Source: Sialis fuliginosa
Taxonomy: Eukaryota; Arthropoda; Insecta; Megaloptera; Sialidae
Assembly (NCBI GenBank): GCA_961205875.1
Contig: OY540816.1
Coordinates: 9,806,701-9,870,700, forward strand
Reading direction: 5' to 3'
DNA: 64,000 nt
The notes under the pieces: model-generated
Database searches by the model: none
Seen by the model: the letters and a program-made list of their open reading frames with translations, nothing else
What the model was told of the DNA's origin: nothing
Shown here: piece by piece, positions 48,089 to 59,485 of the stretch
Position numbering within the stretch: the first letter of the stretch is position 1
How the letters are laid out: every line of letters starts with the position of its first letter
Translations under genes and position numbers: made by a program

Positions 48089-48712
48089 AAGGGTTCCGAA
48101 GTACGTGGACTGTTTTTACGTTAGAAATTAATATAAATATAGGGTCATATTCTACTAATTGAGATCTACATTTCGATACCCCACATGCCTAGATATGAAA
48201 AGAAAAAAATCCTTGACACCCCTCCCTATTATTCCAAAATTTAAAATGATATTGTTGAATTTAGTATTTGTCGTTGGTAGTTTTTTGAACGAGTAGTTAC
48301 CAAAGCAGAGTTGGGGGAGCAAAATAAAATACTGCTTTTAGCCTCCTACTGGCGCTATTTTTGAGTTAGAAAAAATAAATAAAAAATCTGGTCAAATTCT
48401 ACTGAATGAGATCAACATTTTGATACCTCATATGTCTTGGTTTACATTTTTTTTTAATTTTTGATTTAGAAAAAAATAAGAAAAAAGGTCAAATTCCATT
48501 GGTGTGTTTATATATTTTGACGTGCCACATGCCTTGGTATAAAAAAATTAAAATATATATTTTTTACATAGCTTTAGCTCCTTACCACCCCCCTTGAAAA
48601 ATTATTTTTTCAACATGTACATTTTACATGTTCGTTACGAGATATTTTGCTTTGATTGAAAATGACGGATAGACGACAAAGTGAGATTAATAGGGTTTCT
48701 TCGGAACCCTAA
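48089..48712. mobile_element. TIR element with AGGGTTCCGA ends
   Basis: AAGGGTTCCGAAG at the left is matched by CTTCGGAACCCTAA at the right. The interior shares several blocks, inverted, with 27285-27890. It does not code. Confidence 0.75.
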
Positions 48713-48971
48713 AAAAATAAATTATCTCGTGGACGGTCTGAATAAATGTATCTAGTCGCTTATATTTCTACCGCTAATGTTTAACAGAGGTAATAATTGG
48801 CAACATGTTGCATGCGACGCTACTGCATGCTTCATATTTTTGAAAATTTTAAATGTCTTTTACCAGAAATGCAAACTAAAAAATTACATTAAAAGTATTT
48901 ATTTTTTAGAGGTTTGGTTATTGGTTTATTCAAAAAAATATAAACATATTTCTTTAAAATATTATATTTCA

Positions 48972-49001
48972 GACGTTTCGACCATTGTTAGTCTTCATCA
49001 G
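48972..49001 (-). ncRNA. hammerhead-like motif, left arm
   Basis: This is the mirror copy of the right-arm motif on the other strand, with the same core order (CUGAUGA, stem II, GAAAC, GUC). Confidence 0.5.
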
Positions 49002-49180
49002 TGTCTTACTCCTGTAATATTCTACATATTATGCCTTTAATAATATTATATTGTATGTTAACAATGTATCCATTTTCTAACTAATGTAGTAAGTTTGAAA
49101 GTATAAAGTATAAACTGTTTCAAACTTACAATATAATATTATTAAAGGCATAATATGTAGAATATTACAGGAGTAAGACA

Positions 49181-49210
49181 CTGATGAAGACTAACAATGG
49201 TCGAAACGTC
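49181..49210 (+). ncRNA. hammerhead-like motif, right arm
   Basis: CUGAUGA (49181-49187) is followed by a 4-bp stem II (GACU/GGUC, loop AACAAU), then GAAAC and GUC directly adjoining. Stem III would have no loop, so a single copy could not fold normally. Cleavage would need a dimer or another partner, as proposed for some retroelement hammerheads. Confidence 0.5.
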
Positions 49211-49294
49211 TGAAATATAATATTTTAAAGAAATATGTTTATATTTTTTTAAATAAACCAATGACCAAACCTCTAAAAAATAAATACTTTTAAT

Positions 49295-50254
49295 TTAAAA
49301 TATGGTCATTTACATAAACTCGAAATAAAAAATTACATATATAATAAATTCGTACATTTTAAAATTCTCATACAAAATACTTTAATTACATTGCCATATG
49401 TACTTAAGATTGACAGTACAATAATAGCATTTGCCTGAGGACAGAACCACCACAGTTATTCTTTCTGCCACAAAAATAGTGTGTAGCATACTGCACTATA
49501 AGTTATGATAGTGAAATATATCAAGTGACCACTGGCAACACGCGGGTCCAGCGGACATCTGTTACATTGTCTCAAACACCCCCTCCCACGACGGACGCTA
49601 TATATTAGAAATTGCCAAGAAGGGAATATATATAAGCAATCATATGGTCTCCGGTGATGAAATTCCCTCGACGCAGAATGGAAATTGCCATTAATATTTT
49701 TTCCTATGATTTATATTTTAACGATTTAACTAAACTAAATCTAATTTGTATTGACTGGATATTTTAAATATTCCAACACGATAATCGAAATCGATAGTTT
49801 CAAAAATTGATCCGTTAATAAAAAATTAAGGGATCTTTTTTTGAACTCTTTTAACTCTTGACAAAGAACGGAAAGGGATGATAAAATTTGTTGAAATTTT
49901 TATTAAAACATTAGAAAGTGCAAACTTTTCAATGTGCTTTGGAATACGCAAATTTAATTCATTTTTGCTTTTTTTTTAATTATCCCTTAACTTTTTTAGA
50001 GGAGTGTATAATAAAACACTACTTTTACAAACAAAATTTTCTTGATTTGATTTGAACAAATTTAGAAAAATCGATTAAAAAAATCAAAGATCGGAGATTC
50101 AAAAATCGATTTTTCAATTAAATCGAAGCGAGATCGGAAACCCTTTTAAATTATTAATTACAGTAGATTTGGACATCCCGAATCAACCATTGGACGGTAA
50201 ATGGTAAGTCCAATAAGAGATTACTGGAAAAACCGAGAAACTGTGGTTTCTAGT
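49295..50254. other. no supported feature
   Basis: AT-rich sequence downstream of the last recognised exon. No USP48 terminal exon was found. Confidence 0.45.
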
Positions 50255-50374
50255 CACTTAAACTAAAATATGTCTGGAACTATAAGGCTCCTGATGAGGA
50301 CTTCTTGTGAAGTCGAAACACGTGTCGAGTGACATTGTTTTATTGTGGTTAAGGTGTATATTTTAGTTTAAGTG
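50255..50374. mobile_element. hairpin element with intact hammerhead-like core
   Basis: Perfect 17-base arms (CACTTAAACTAAAATAT, 50255-50271, and inverse 50358-50374) enclose the ribozyme-like loop. It is homologous to 33510-33626, including the upstream GAGAAACTGTGGTTTCTAGT and downstream TGTGGTTAAGGTGTATA segments. Confidence 0.8.
50291..50326 (+). ncRNA. hammerhead-ribozyme-like motif with complete core
   Basis: CUGAUGA (50291-50297) is followed by stem II (GACUUC-UUGU-GAAGUC), GAAA (50315-50318), a 2-bp stem III (AC/GU) around a 4-base ACGU loop, and GUC at 50324-50326. Short stem I pairing is available (CUC before the core with GAG after GUC, plus a G-U). All conserved core positions of the hammerhead are present. 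Minimal hammerheads with short stem III are known from Penelope-like elements and retrozymes. Activity is inferred only. Confidence 0.65.
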
Positions 50375-51784
50375 TCAATAAGAGATATTTTTCTGCAAAG
50401 TCGCGGGGCCCCAAGAGACGTAAGGCCCGTAGCATTTGCTACTCCTGCTACGTGGTTAATCTGGCACTGCCCCTCCTCCTTAACATGTGACGTAATTTAT
50501 GCATTACCCCTATTTTGAAATAGAGGGATTGTTTAATTTTTTTAAACACCCAGCAAGTGTTAATTTTCCAACGAAACTAAATACGTGGTGAATCCTAGTT
50601 GACTGCTCGATCGACCCATCATTCATATTCTGTTATAAATTTTATATCGCACATGGCGCGCTCTCGGAAAATGAATAAGAAAAGTCAGGGGGTGAAAAAC
50701 CAGCTGTGGGAAACTCGGCCGCGTGACTGGACCACTAAACACCTTGTGGTCAAGAGGGCTGAGCGTGAAAAATTTATTGCTTTTAAAATAACTTGTCTAC
50801 ATTGTAATCGAAACGGCTGCGAGGAAACAGTTGGTGGTTTTAATACTTATTGTTTTATTTATACGGAAATCGGGTGTGTTATTTGTTAGGTAGTGTACGA
50901 GAATCGGAAAATTGGATTTTTATTTTTCTACAATTTTTTTTTAAACTTGTGTATTAAAGTAGTTCAATATTTTTTGCGAGAAATACATTTTAGAAAAATT
51001 CTAAGTTGCTTGAAAATTGGAACACACATTTATTTAGTCGTTAAAAATAATACGAAATCAAGATCACCGCGGAAGCCTCAAGACTTTGTTGTATTATTAC
51101 TTGTTTATCAGGTGACAAACTTAAAAATTAGTTATTTCGAAAATAACTTTTTACCAGGTTTGCGACAAAAATGGTAATTATTAAAAAATTAAGCTCCGAC
51201 CTAGAAAAAGATAACCAATGATGTTTGTCTTAATATTTTGGAATCTGTTGCAAGTGATTCTGATATTTACGCGGTGGCAAACGACTACTATTACTATTTT
51301 TTTATAGAAAATATATGTATAAACTATTTCCAAACCTTCGTATTTAAAAATAACTTTTTTTTTATAGAATTATAAATTGATATTGGGTGTTTTTTGAAAA
51401 AAAAAAATGTACACTTTTTATGCATAAAGAATTATTTTAATAATAATTTACATATACATTATTTATATACATTATTATAATTTATATTATAATAATTTAA
51501 TATTAATAATAATAATATTTAATAATAATGTGCATAAATAATTATTTGTGCTAAATAAATTTAAAGAACATTAATTTTTATACGGACTTTTGTCATCTTT
51601 ATTTATGAACCATAAATAAAAAGTAATGTTTACTACCATAAAATATTTTTATTATTTGTCTTATAAATAATAAAATTTGAGATATTTTAGAAAAAATACC
51701 AGGTAAAAAATATATAATTAGCAGATAAGATAGTACCCTCGACTTTTTACATACAATTTATATCGACTAAATAAAGGCGTATAC
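50375..51784. other. no supported feature
   Basis: Plus-strand ORFs at 50599-50889 and 50893-51177 were inspected. The first has a Cys/His-containing stretch (CLHCNRNGCEE) but no recognisable domain. 51400-51560 is nearly pure A/T. Confidence 0.45.
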
Positions 51785-52549
51785 CATAGACATAGAGAAT
51801 GGACCACGCATCTGACTCGAACACGGAGCCGTGTCAAAAGAAAGAGATAGAAACAGGTTTGGAATATACTTGTCCTTTTTTTAAACAGGAGTGTAACTAT
51901 TTCATTCTTGGTCCCGAACATTAAAAATATTCATAGATATACTATATGTATATAAAGAGGTTAAAATAATTAACGTTATAAAAAAATTTTATTTAAAAAA
52001 AGAAACAATTATTGATTTCTAAATAATATAAGTTTCGAATTTTTTTAACCAATTTTAATATGTATCTTGATCTAATATCAAAAAAAATATTTAAAATTTT
52101 GTTAAGTAAATCTTGTATATGCTGTTTGTAAGTGCAATCCACCTCATCATTTTGTAGTAACCATATGAGTATTGATTTAAAACTATTTTTTATTAATATA
52201 TATTTAATATTTTTGGTAGCAAAAATGTTATTTTCCCGGAATATCCTTTCATAATTTTGCAAATTTCTATCAAATCAATTGAGGTTTTTTTTTATTATAT
52301 TATATATTTTTATTATATTTTATATTACTTACTTTTCTAATGAAAAACTTATTGCACAAAAATCACAAGATAGATATACAAAAATATATCTGACAAAAAT
52401 ACTACCCTGAACTATAGTAAGCTACCAATCAGATTATTAGAAAAGGAGATATATATATTCCAAACTACACTGCATCTCTCTCTCACTTTTTGAACAGATG
52501 TTACACCATTGTATTAATACAGAATGCACTGCCCATTCTTTATGTATAC
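51785..52549. mobile_element. TIR element, family of 62971, copy 1
   Basis: The left end CATAGACATAGAGAATGG and a diverged inverse right end are flanked by a 9-base direct repeat, GGCGTATAC (51776-51784 and 52550-52558). A duplication of that length suits Mutator-like or hAT-like transposition. It shows high visual identity with 62971-63771 across its length. The minus ORF 51993-52262 shows no domain. Confidence 0.85.
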
Positions 52550-52558
52550 GGCGTATAC

Positions 52559-53194
52559 TAATTTTTCAGGCTATTTAAAATTTTTCCAAAAGTTATTAGA
52601 ATTATTACCTACTTCAGTAAAGAATATTTTTTTAACATCTTTATTACCAAAGTACTTGATACAGTTAACACAATTTTGATATGTTTGCTTGAAAATGTTT
52701 CCCATGAATAATATCTGCAATTTACAGGCTACTTATTAAAAACAACTATTCACATTTTAATTACCGCTTAGGGACCAGTTTAATGTAATACATTTTATGT
52801 ACACTACAATTTTTTTATAGTTAATTACTATGTTTTATATCAATGAACGGTTAAATGCAATTTCTTGTTAATGAAATAACTATCGCCCGTATTTATCAAC
52901 ATTGATAGTTCATTTACATGTTTTTGAAGATATGTGTACACATCAAGGGCGGATCAGACGTTTAGAAGGAGGGTACGTTGTAGTAAAAAGCTGTCTAGTT
53001 TATAAATACACTCGATAATTACTATCGTACAAGTTTTTTATATTTGCTTATTTAATTTTTTTTTGTGAAACCTACTTTCCAATTATACAATACTAATAGA
53101 ATAAAAAGCTAACTTCTAAAATTTATTAACACGTTAACGTAGAACGTTTAAGACATGTCAATGTCAAAGAGTGGTTATAAGATTTAAAGGGTCG
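52559..53194. other. no supported feature
   Basis: Nothing recognised. Confidence 0.5.
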
Positions 53195-53345
53195 CGTGTA
53201 GTGCTGCACCGAATCTTGACCAATCTCGTCTGGAAACGAGATCTAGACGAGAGCGGCTTAAATTTGGATGAGACGAGACCGGCATATTTTTTTTCAAGAT
53301 GAGGTCAAATTGACATGGTTTTAATTTTTACAAGATGAGACTGTC
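53195..53345. repeat. phrase-rich one-ended MITE-like segment
   Basis: It starts GTGCTGCACCGAATC and is followed by several (A)GACGAGA(C/T) or inverse CTCGTCT phrases. No right terminus was found. Confidence 0.4.
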
Positions 53346-53448
53346 CGTTATAATTTTCATGATCGTTTTGTTCTATTTTCTTTGATGATAATGTGAAATG
53401 TTAATAAGTAATCCTTAAATTTAGTAGAGGAGAGGTCCCATTGCCTCA

Positions 53449-53989
53449 TACCCCCCCTCCAATTTTTGAAAATGCACAAACAGATAAAAATTACAAAACT
53501 GCAATTTTAATATGCTTTAATTACCATATTATGTTTAAATTTAAAAAGAAATTGCCAAGCGATTTTGAGGGTTGCAAGTACCTGCCAGGTAAAGTTGTTA
53601 CAGAATATAACATGGAAATATATTAGGAAGTTTTTTGTCAAAAAAATATAATGTTGATTGATCGGTTAGTGTACTCAAAATAAGGGTAAACCGCTCGTCT
53701 AAAACACTCGCCTGGCGGACACTTGCAAGCGGCAGAACCGCCTGACTGTTGACACATTTTCTTAAAATAGTTTAAAGAATATTTCATAAAAATTGAAACC
53801 TTTTAAAAGTAGGTTAAATAATACCATCTCCGTAACAACTTTACCGTCGCCTGGCAGGTACTTGCAACCCTCAAAATCGCCTGTCAATAATAATAATACA
53901 TAATATAAAACATTAAAATTGCAGCTTTGTAGAAGTTGGTTAATTTTTATCATTTTTTTGCATTTTCAAAAATTTGGGAGGAGGGTGAT
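53449..53989. mobile_element. foldback element, about 155-bp arms
   Basis: The arms 53449-53602 and 53832-53989 share CCAATTTTTGAAAATGCA outer and GTTGCAAGTACCTGCCAGG inner blocks, inverted. The two short ORFs in the arms (53441-53626 and 53762-53953, opposite strands) therefore share the DFEGCKYLPG string, which is a symptom of the inverted repeat rather than a protein family. Confidence 0.85.
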
Positions 53990-55243
53990 ATTAATTTTCA
54001 AAATCTCATCGAATTTTTCGAATTTACGTATTGATGTCAGCCATATTGGATAATCCATTTTAAATTACATGAATCTGACATTGGATTTGTAATTAGTGAA
54101 CCCAAAAACCCCTGAATAAACATTTTTATCAATATTCTCGAAGATTTAAATGTCGGTGTCCTCTATATTGAATCCGCCATCTTGAATTTCGCAAATCTGA
54201 TAGCGGATTCGTAATCAGCGACCCCAAAATTCCCAAATGAGAATTTTCATGATCATACGATCATTTAAAAAATGTATGCTTCAAAGGGTTAATTGAATTT
54301 AGTGTCCCAACCATAGGCGGCTGTCTTTGAATCAGATAATTTACAATTTTATGTAATTGCAAAAAAAGATACCTAGTTACCTACTTTCAATAAAACTTCG
54401 ATTATTCTTTCTTTCGATATTCTAATGGTGCTTTTACAAATATGACTAGGCAAATAATTTTAGAATAATTATAATAAATATTGTCCCTTTGAAGGAAGCT
54501 CTCCTCTATATACATAGTAATTTGTACCCAGATTTCTATAACTAAAATGCGTCTTGAATAATACGAAGTATGTATTGTTCTGTTGGGTTGAATTATTACA
54601 ATTAGGTGATAACTTGTGTGAACTATGTTTAAGTGTATATACTTGTACACAGTTAAGTGTAGATGGCAGCAACTGGTGACTGTCTCAACAGAGGCAGAAA
54701 CAACGTACGATCCCACATGTTGCCGGATGCATAGCAAAAAAGTGTAAGTTATAACCATGTATATGTCGTCATACGATAAAAAATAACATGTGCGTAATGT
54801 TTTAGGCGCTCTGTTTTGTTCCACGGACGATCAACAAGTCCTCGACTTTTTTATATGAAGCATTATTAGTTTTGTTGTTGTTTTCTTTCATAATATTGAA
54901 CACTGTGTAACCTCAATGTAAGAGCAGTCAAATGTTTTGACTCGACCCTTTTATGTAAAGAAAGTGTTGATGTTTGTAATGTTCACCCTTTTTAAAAACG
55001 ATTAACCTTATCTTGTATTATTGAGTATTGACTGACTCGTAGTATTACGTGGATACGTACGTTAAGGAGAATAAGTACCAAGTTTTTAAAATCTCGTTTA
55101 CTGCAGTGGTAAAAAACTAGAAAAGAAATCATTTAATGTATAATAGATAGTTTATAATATTTAAAATAAAATGAAAATATTGTGATTTTAAATCAATTTA
55201 TAGGATTACACATATAAGTACATTGTACTTTCATTAGATATAA
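53990..55243. other. no supported feature
   Basis: The minus ORFs at 54402-54824 and 54469-54672 overlap in different frames and show no domain. Confidence 0.45.
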
Positions 55244-55488
55244 GGTACTGGCACCAGTTATGGCCGCTATAAGAGCAAGGTATACTGTTTTTTATTTATT
55301 TACGGGCTTCTTTTTTATAATTTTCATGAACTCATGTTACTAATAAAACAAGTAACTCTTTATTTAATCAATTTAATTACCAAAATCCACAAATATAGTT
55401 CGTTTTTTTTTTTAATTATAGCCTTTTATTTTGTTTATGTTTTTTCTCTAGTAATAGATAAGTAAAATGAGCACGCAGTGATGGACAC
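55244..55488 (+). mobile_element. M1 family element, copy G, 5' part only
   Basis: It starts GGTACTGGCACCAGTTATGG and stays collinear to CACGCAGTGATGGACAC, then stops abruptly. Confidence 0.8.
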
Positions 55489-56050
55489 ACAGATACTGTC
55501 CAGACTGTTAACGAAAGACTTAAAATAATAACCCATACTGACAATAATACTTTACTATAATTACGAAACCAAAATGGAACTGACAACTCGCTTCGTGTAT
55601 CAAACTTTCCAGCTCCCCCCTCTGCAAGTTTCGAGCGTATTTTTCTACGCGGATTTCCAGTGAAGTAATTGTTATACGACCATAAAAGTTTTATATCGGT
55701 ATTTTAATGAGCGTTATAAATTGAAATACTTTTCTGAAAATAAAAAATCAGACACCCTTTCTATAAAATAAAAATATCCTTAATCCTTCCCTGATCCAAT
55801 GAAGACCAACGTGGCGAAGTTTACATGCAAGGAATCAGATGCATTAAATTAATGTCTGATTTTTTATACGTATAAAACAAATGTGTGAATCTAATGGTGG
55901 CACTTCACTTGGTAATAGCACACAAATATTTGCTATATTTGTACAATTAAGCCAATATGTCGATGGTCATATTCGCTTAGTTTGCTTCGAATTGCCAAAC
56001 ATGGCCAATATTAAATATCAATCCATCGTGAGTCGGGTTTTGTTGATACT

Positions 56051-56776
56051 CCATGTAGGAAATTCCAGTCTTGACAACGGGCCCAATATTGCTTTGCTTT
56101 TTTTCGATATTGGTCCCGGTCTAGGCCAATCTTCATATACCGAGCTTCGGTCAGCTATTCTTTCTCCAAGATTGGGCCAACCTTCAGATACCAAGTCTCG
56201 ATTACCATATTTTACCCAAGCCTGAACCAGTCAACCAATGACAATGTTCATACGCAACTTAACTCTCGCTAACGGTGTGATTTCACTTTCGTTCAGTATA
56301 TATACAGATCTTAGGTAATATTAATGTAGATATAAGTTAGTACGGTGAGTAATAAGCATGATATTTAATGAGATATTATATGATTTATGAATATAATACA
56401 GATATAATAGCATCGACCAAGGATCTGGATATCAAGATTCGGTAGTATATTGGCTGATATAGCATTGGCGAAAGCTCTAGATGCCATGCTTGTGTCAAGA
56501 CTCGGCACTATACTGGTCGATATAGCATTGGCCAAGGCTTGGGCCAGAGTTACTCCAAGCCTCAGCCCAACCGTGTGCCCTTTGTTATTTAGTACTGGCT
56601 AGACTCTGGGCCAGCCTTGGTACTATATTGATCGACAAACCTTGACCGAGTCTTGAACGAAGTGAAGTTATCATTTATATGTTGGCCCAGTGTTGGGGTG
56701 CCAGCCTGGCCCAAAGTAGGCTAGCATTGGCGCAAGCCTGGGCCAAGCCTGGTCCCTTTGTAATTTCCTATATGGG
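56051..56776. mobile_element. GGCCAA-phrase element
   Basis: Loose TIRs CCATGTAGGAAATT and the inverse of AATTTCCTATATGG bound two phrase-rich zones (56051-56230 and 56400-56765) made of degenerate TTGGGCCAA / GCCTGGGCC words, with an AT-rich middle. The plus ORF 55881-56225 partly follows the phrases and is not a gene. Confidence 0.65.
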
Positions 56777-57506
56777 ACACCATGTGTGGATGACAAGTTT
56801 GAGATATTCACAAACATAACAAACATTTGCCACATCACCATGTGAAGTGCCGGCTTAAGATTTTGTCGACATGAGGAAGTATTGTATTCGTTATGTTAAA
56901 CTGGCAGTTTTGAACGTTAAACGTTTTATTCTATATATAGTTCGTTTGTTCCGCCTCCCCTCTTCAAGTCGTCTTCATACGACTAGATTTTACAGTCATT
57001 TCTAAAAAAACGTAAATATTTAGTACAGCATCTGTGTAAAATATACATACTTATATTTTTACGATTATGTTTATATACGTACTTATGTTATATTTTATGT
57101 AGGTACTTTCTGTGTAATGTATTTTGTATGTATTATTTATCCGTACTTATAATACTTAATACATGTAATTATATCGAGATAAATTATTTATTTGTAATAA
57201 AAAGAATTGTATTTACTTCCGGGTATACACCGTATAATTTTGATTACAATAGCGAATGATTTGTTATTATTGATTGCATTAGAAGTGGAGGGGATTAGAT
57301 ATTAAATGACGTTTAAATTACGATGTGCATTAAAATAGTAATTGGAAAAACAAAGAAATTGATCAGTCATTTATACTTTCACAATCTAACTATTAAAGAA
57401 AAAGGCCGTTTTGATACGAAAAATTTTTAATCGACAATATCATTGATTTTTTTTAATGAACTATCTTGTCCCCAACATGAGGTAATATATATAATAAATA
57501 TATTTA
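56777..57506. other. no supported feature
   Basis: Nothing recognised. Confidence 0.5.
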
Positions 57507-57754
57507 CGTCCAGTATTATCAAGTTTAACCAAATGCTCCTTTAACTAACTTTCATATTATTAACATAACCAAGCATAATATATCTAACCAAATGGGTTTT
57601 TAATTTTCTACACAATGTTTTTACAACGTATATTATGTACATTTTTCATTGAGAGCCTTAATATTGATTTAAATCACGTTTGTAATATACGAAATTTAGG
57701 TTAAAGGAGCATTTAGCGCTAAAGGAGCTTTAAATTGGTTGATAATACCGGGCA
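57507..57754. mobile_element. PIF/Harbinger-like MITE
   Basis: The ends CGTCCAGTATTATCAAGTTT and inverse of GGTTGATAATACCGGGCA are flanked by TTA (57504-57506 and 57755-57757). It is related to the TGTCCGGTATTATAAA family by ends and target. A further solo right end (TTTATAATACCGGATA) lies at 57912-57929. Confidence 0.75.
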
Positions 57755-57940
57755 TTAGTGTTTTTAGCAAATGAGTACATATATTTTATAACATAAATTC
57801 GAATATAAGGAAATAAAATTGTCGACACGTCAATATAACAATAATTATTGTAATTTCATAATTTGTAGCAAATTCAGAGGTGTTGGCGAGGTAGGAAAAT
57901 TTAGTTAGCTCATTTATAATACCGGATATAAATAGTGCAT

Positions 57941-58422
57941 TATAGCTGGGTACGGGCTGTGAATTTTTCGGGTCACGGCATAAATATAATAATGTTTTAA
58001 AACGAATTTTGACATTAAAAAATACAGTATAAAAAATAAATGTCATTTTTAGAAGTACTTTCACATGGTCAGTATTGCCAACTCTATCGGAACACCAAAA
58101 AAGATTTTAAAATGCAATGTAGTTTTATTATCTTATTGTTTTGTTTGCTATTACTTGTACTAGAAATGCAGTTTAGAAGAAATAATATGAATATAAAATA
58201 CAAACATAATACAGTTGCACATAAAAAACAATATAATTATATTAAATCGCGTCACGAGTGTGACCCACCGTGCGTGATCGGGCGTTAGTAAAAAAGAGGA
58301 TTCGTGAGTGTGCGTGATCGTGAATACTTTTCTGTAACCGTGAGTGAGCAGATATGACTAAAATTTTTTCTCTCGTTAGCGTGCGTGATCATGAGCAAAA
58401 ATTACTCACGCGCCCAGCTGTA
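57941..58422. mobile_element. hAT-type MITE with CGTGA-phrase interior, copy 3
   Basis: The ends TATAGCTGGGTACGGG and CGCGCCCAGCTGTA belong to the same family as 3932 and 4483. The flanking octamers TAGTGCAT and TATCGCAT match at 6 of 8. The interior GGTCACGAGTGTGACCC-like and CGTGAGTGTGCGTGATCG phrases are present. The ORFs over it (57786-58064 and 58040-58288) are spurious. Confidence 0.85.
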
Positions 58423-59485
58423 TATCGCATTTTAGAATATCTCCTATTCCCTTTTAAACATATGTATGTATGTCGGCATTTTTTTTAAATCGTCAGTGTA
58501 TAATAGGATATAAATGGAGACCATTTTCTAAAACCAAAATATAATATAAAAAACTAAATACAAAAATTTTTCAATAATAAAAAAATTGTTTTTGCATTTA
58601 TATTTGCCTTATTCATGATTTGGTGCTCATCCTACTAATGAAGGCAACGTTGGGTTGCCTACACTGCTTGGCAGGATGTGAACGGAAAAATATTGAAAAA
58701 TTAAATTTAAATAATGATTAATTAATTTTTGACAACGCAGCCTTACAAAAAATAGTACTGCAAACATCGTTATATTATTTTTTCGATATTTATTTATTAT
58801 AGTCATAAGTCATGGCCTCGCAAGCCTAGGAATAAAAATAGTCCGTTTTCACTATAATATTAAAAACATATTTTTATTTAAGTCATCCAATAAATTCTGA
58901 TATAATCAGATTTTGTTCAGTTTGATTTCCGAATCTTTCAAAGTATACGTATATAGGGTGTAGCATAATTTATACAGATCTTACATGTGTAATGTTCTAG
59001 AACTTATCGTCCATACTATAAATACGTACACATGTTCCTGGTAACCCTTTACAAGCGTGGGAAAGCCACCGACTGCACTACGTCTGGTGTTTGTCACGTG
59101 ATATATGTGCTCATGCCGAAGATACTGTAATCATTTACTTACACACATATGTAAGTGTATGTATATATGTATATGTATAGTACATTTGTACATGCCTAGT
59201 TTAAGAAATTAATTACTTTTTTTAAGTGTATTTGTGAATATGAATTATTTTTAAATGCCGGATAAGGTTGTTGGGTTCATTTAGGCTTCCTTGATTAATT
59301 AGATAAAAATATTGTTACGAAAAGTATTTTCTCTAATTGTAAGACAGTAATAGACTATTTCTGTAGAGGCAGTCAGTTCTCTATTTATTTAATTATAACT
59401 AATTCAAATGTTTTTCGTGTATATAATTCCGTTGAAATCTCGAGTTCGAAATATAAAAAGTAAAAAGAAACTGAAAAAAAAAATT
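58423..59485. other. no supported feature
   Basis: AT-rich. Nothing recognised. Confidence 0.5.

Larger units (their letters stand above)
48888..49294. mobile_element. long palindromic element with hammerhead-like core in each arm
   Basis: Two 168-base arms (48888-49055 and 49127-49294) are near-perfect inverted copies around a 71-base centre. The centre itself contains a smaller palindrome (AAGTTTGAAA and inverse). The plus ORF at 48777-49040 runs through an arm and is spurious. Confidence 0.9.

Noticed and set aside
50599-51177. Two consecutive plus-strand ORFs with Cys/His residues
   Set aside because: The CLHCNRNGCEE spacing does not match a known zinc finger and no further similarity was recognised.
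53150-53230. RFKGSRVVL reading as the missing USP48 C-terminal exon
   Set aside because: Only a short chance resemblance to a Gly-Phe-Lys-Gly-type tail; no acceptor in phase 0 and it abuts a MITE-like segment.
54402-54824. 140-codon minus-strand ORF, the longest in the window
   Set aside because: A second frame overlaps it, residues are Tyr/Ile/His-rich without a domain, and there is no exon-like context.
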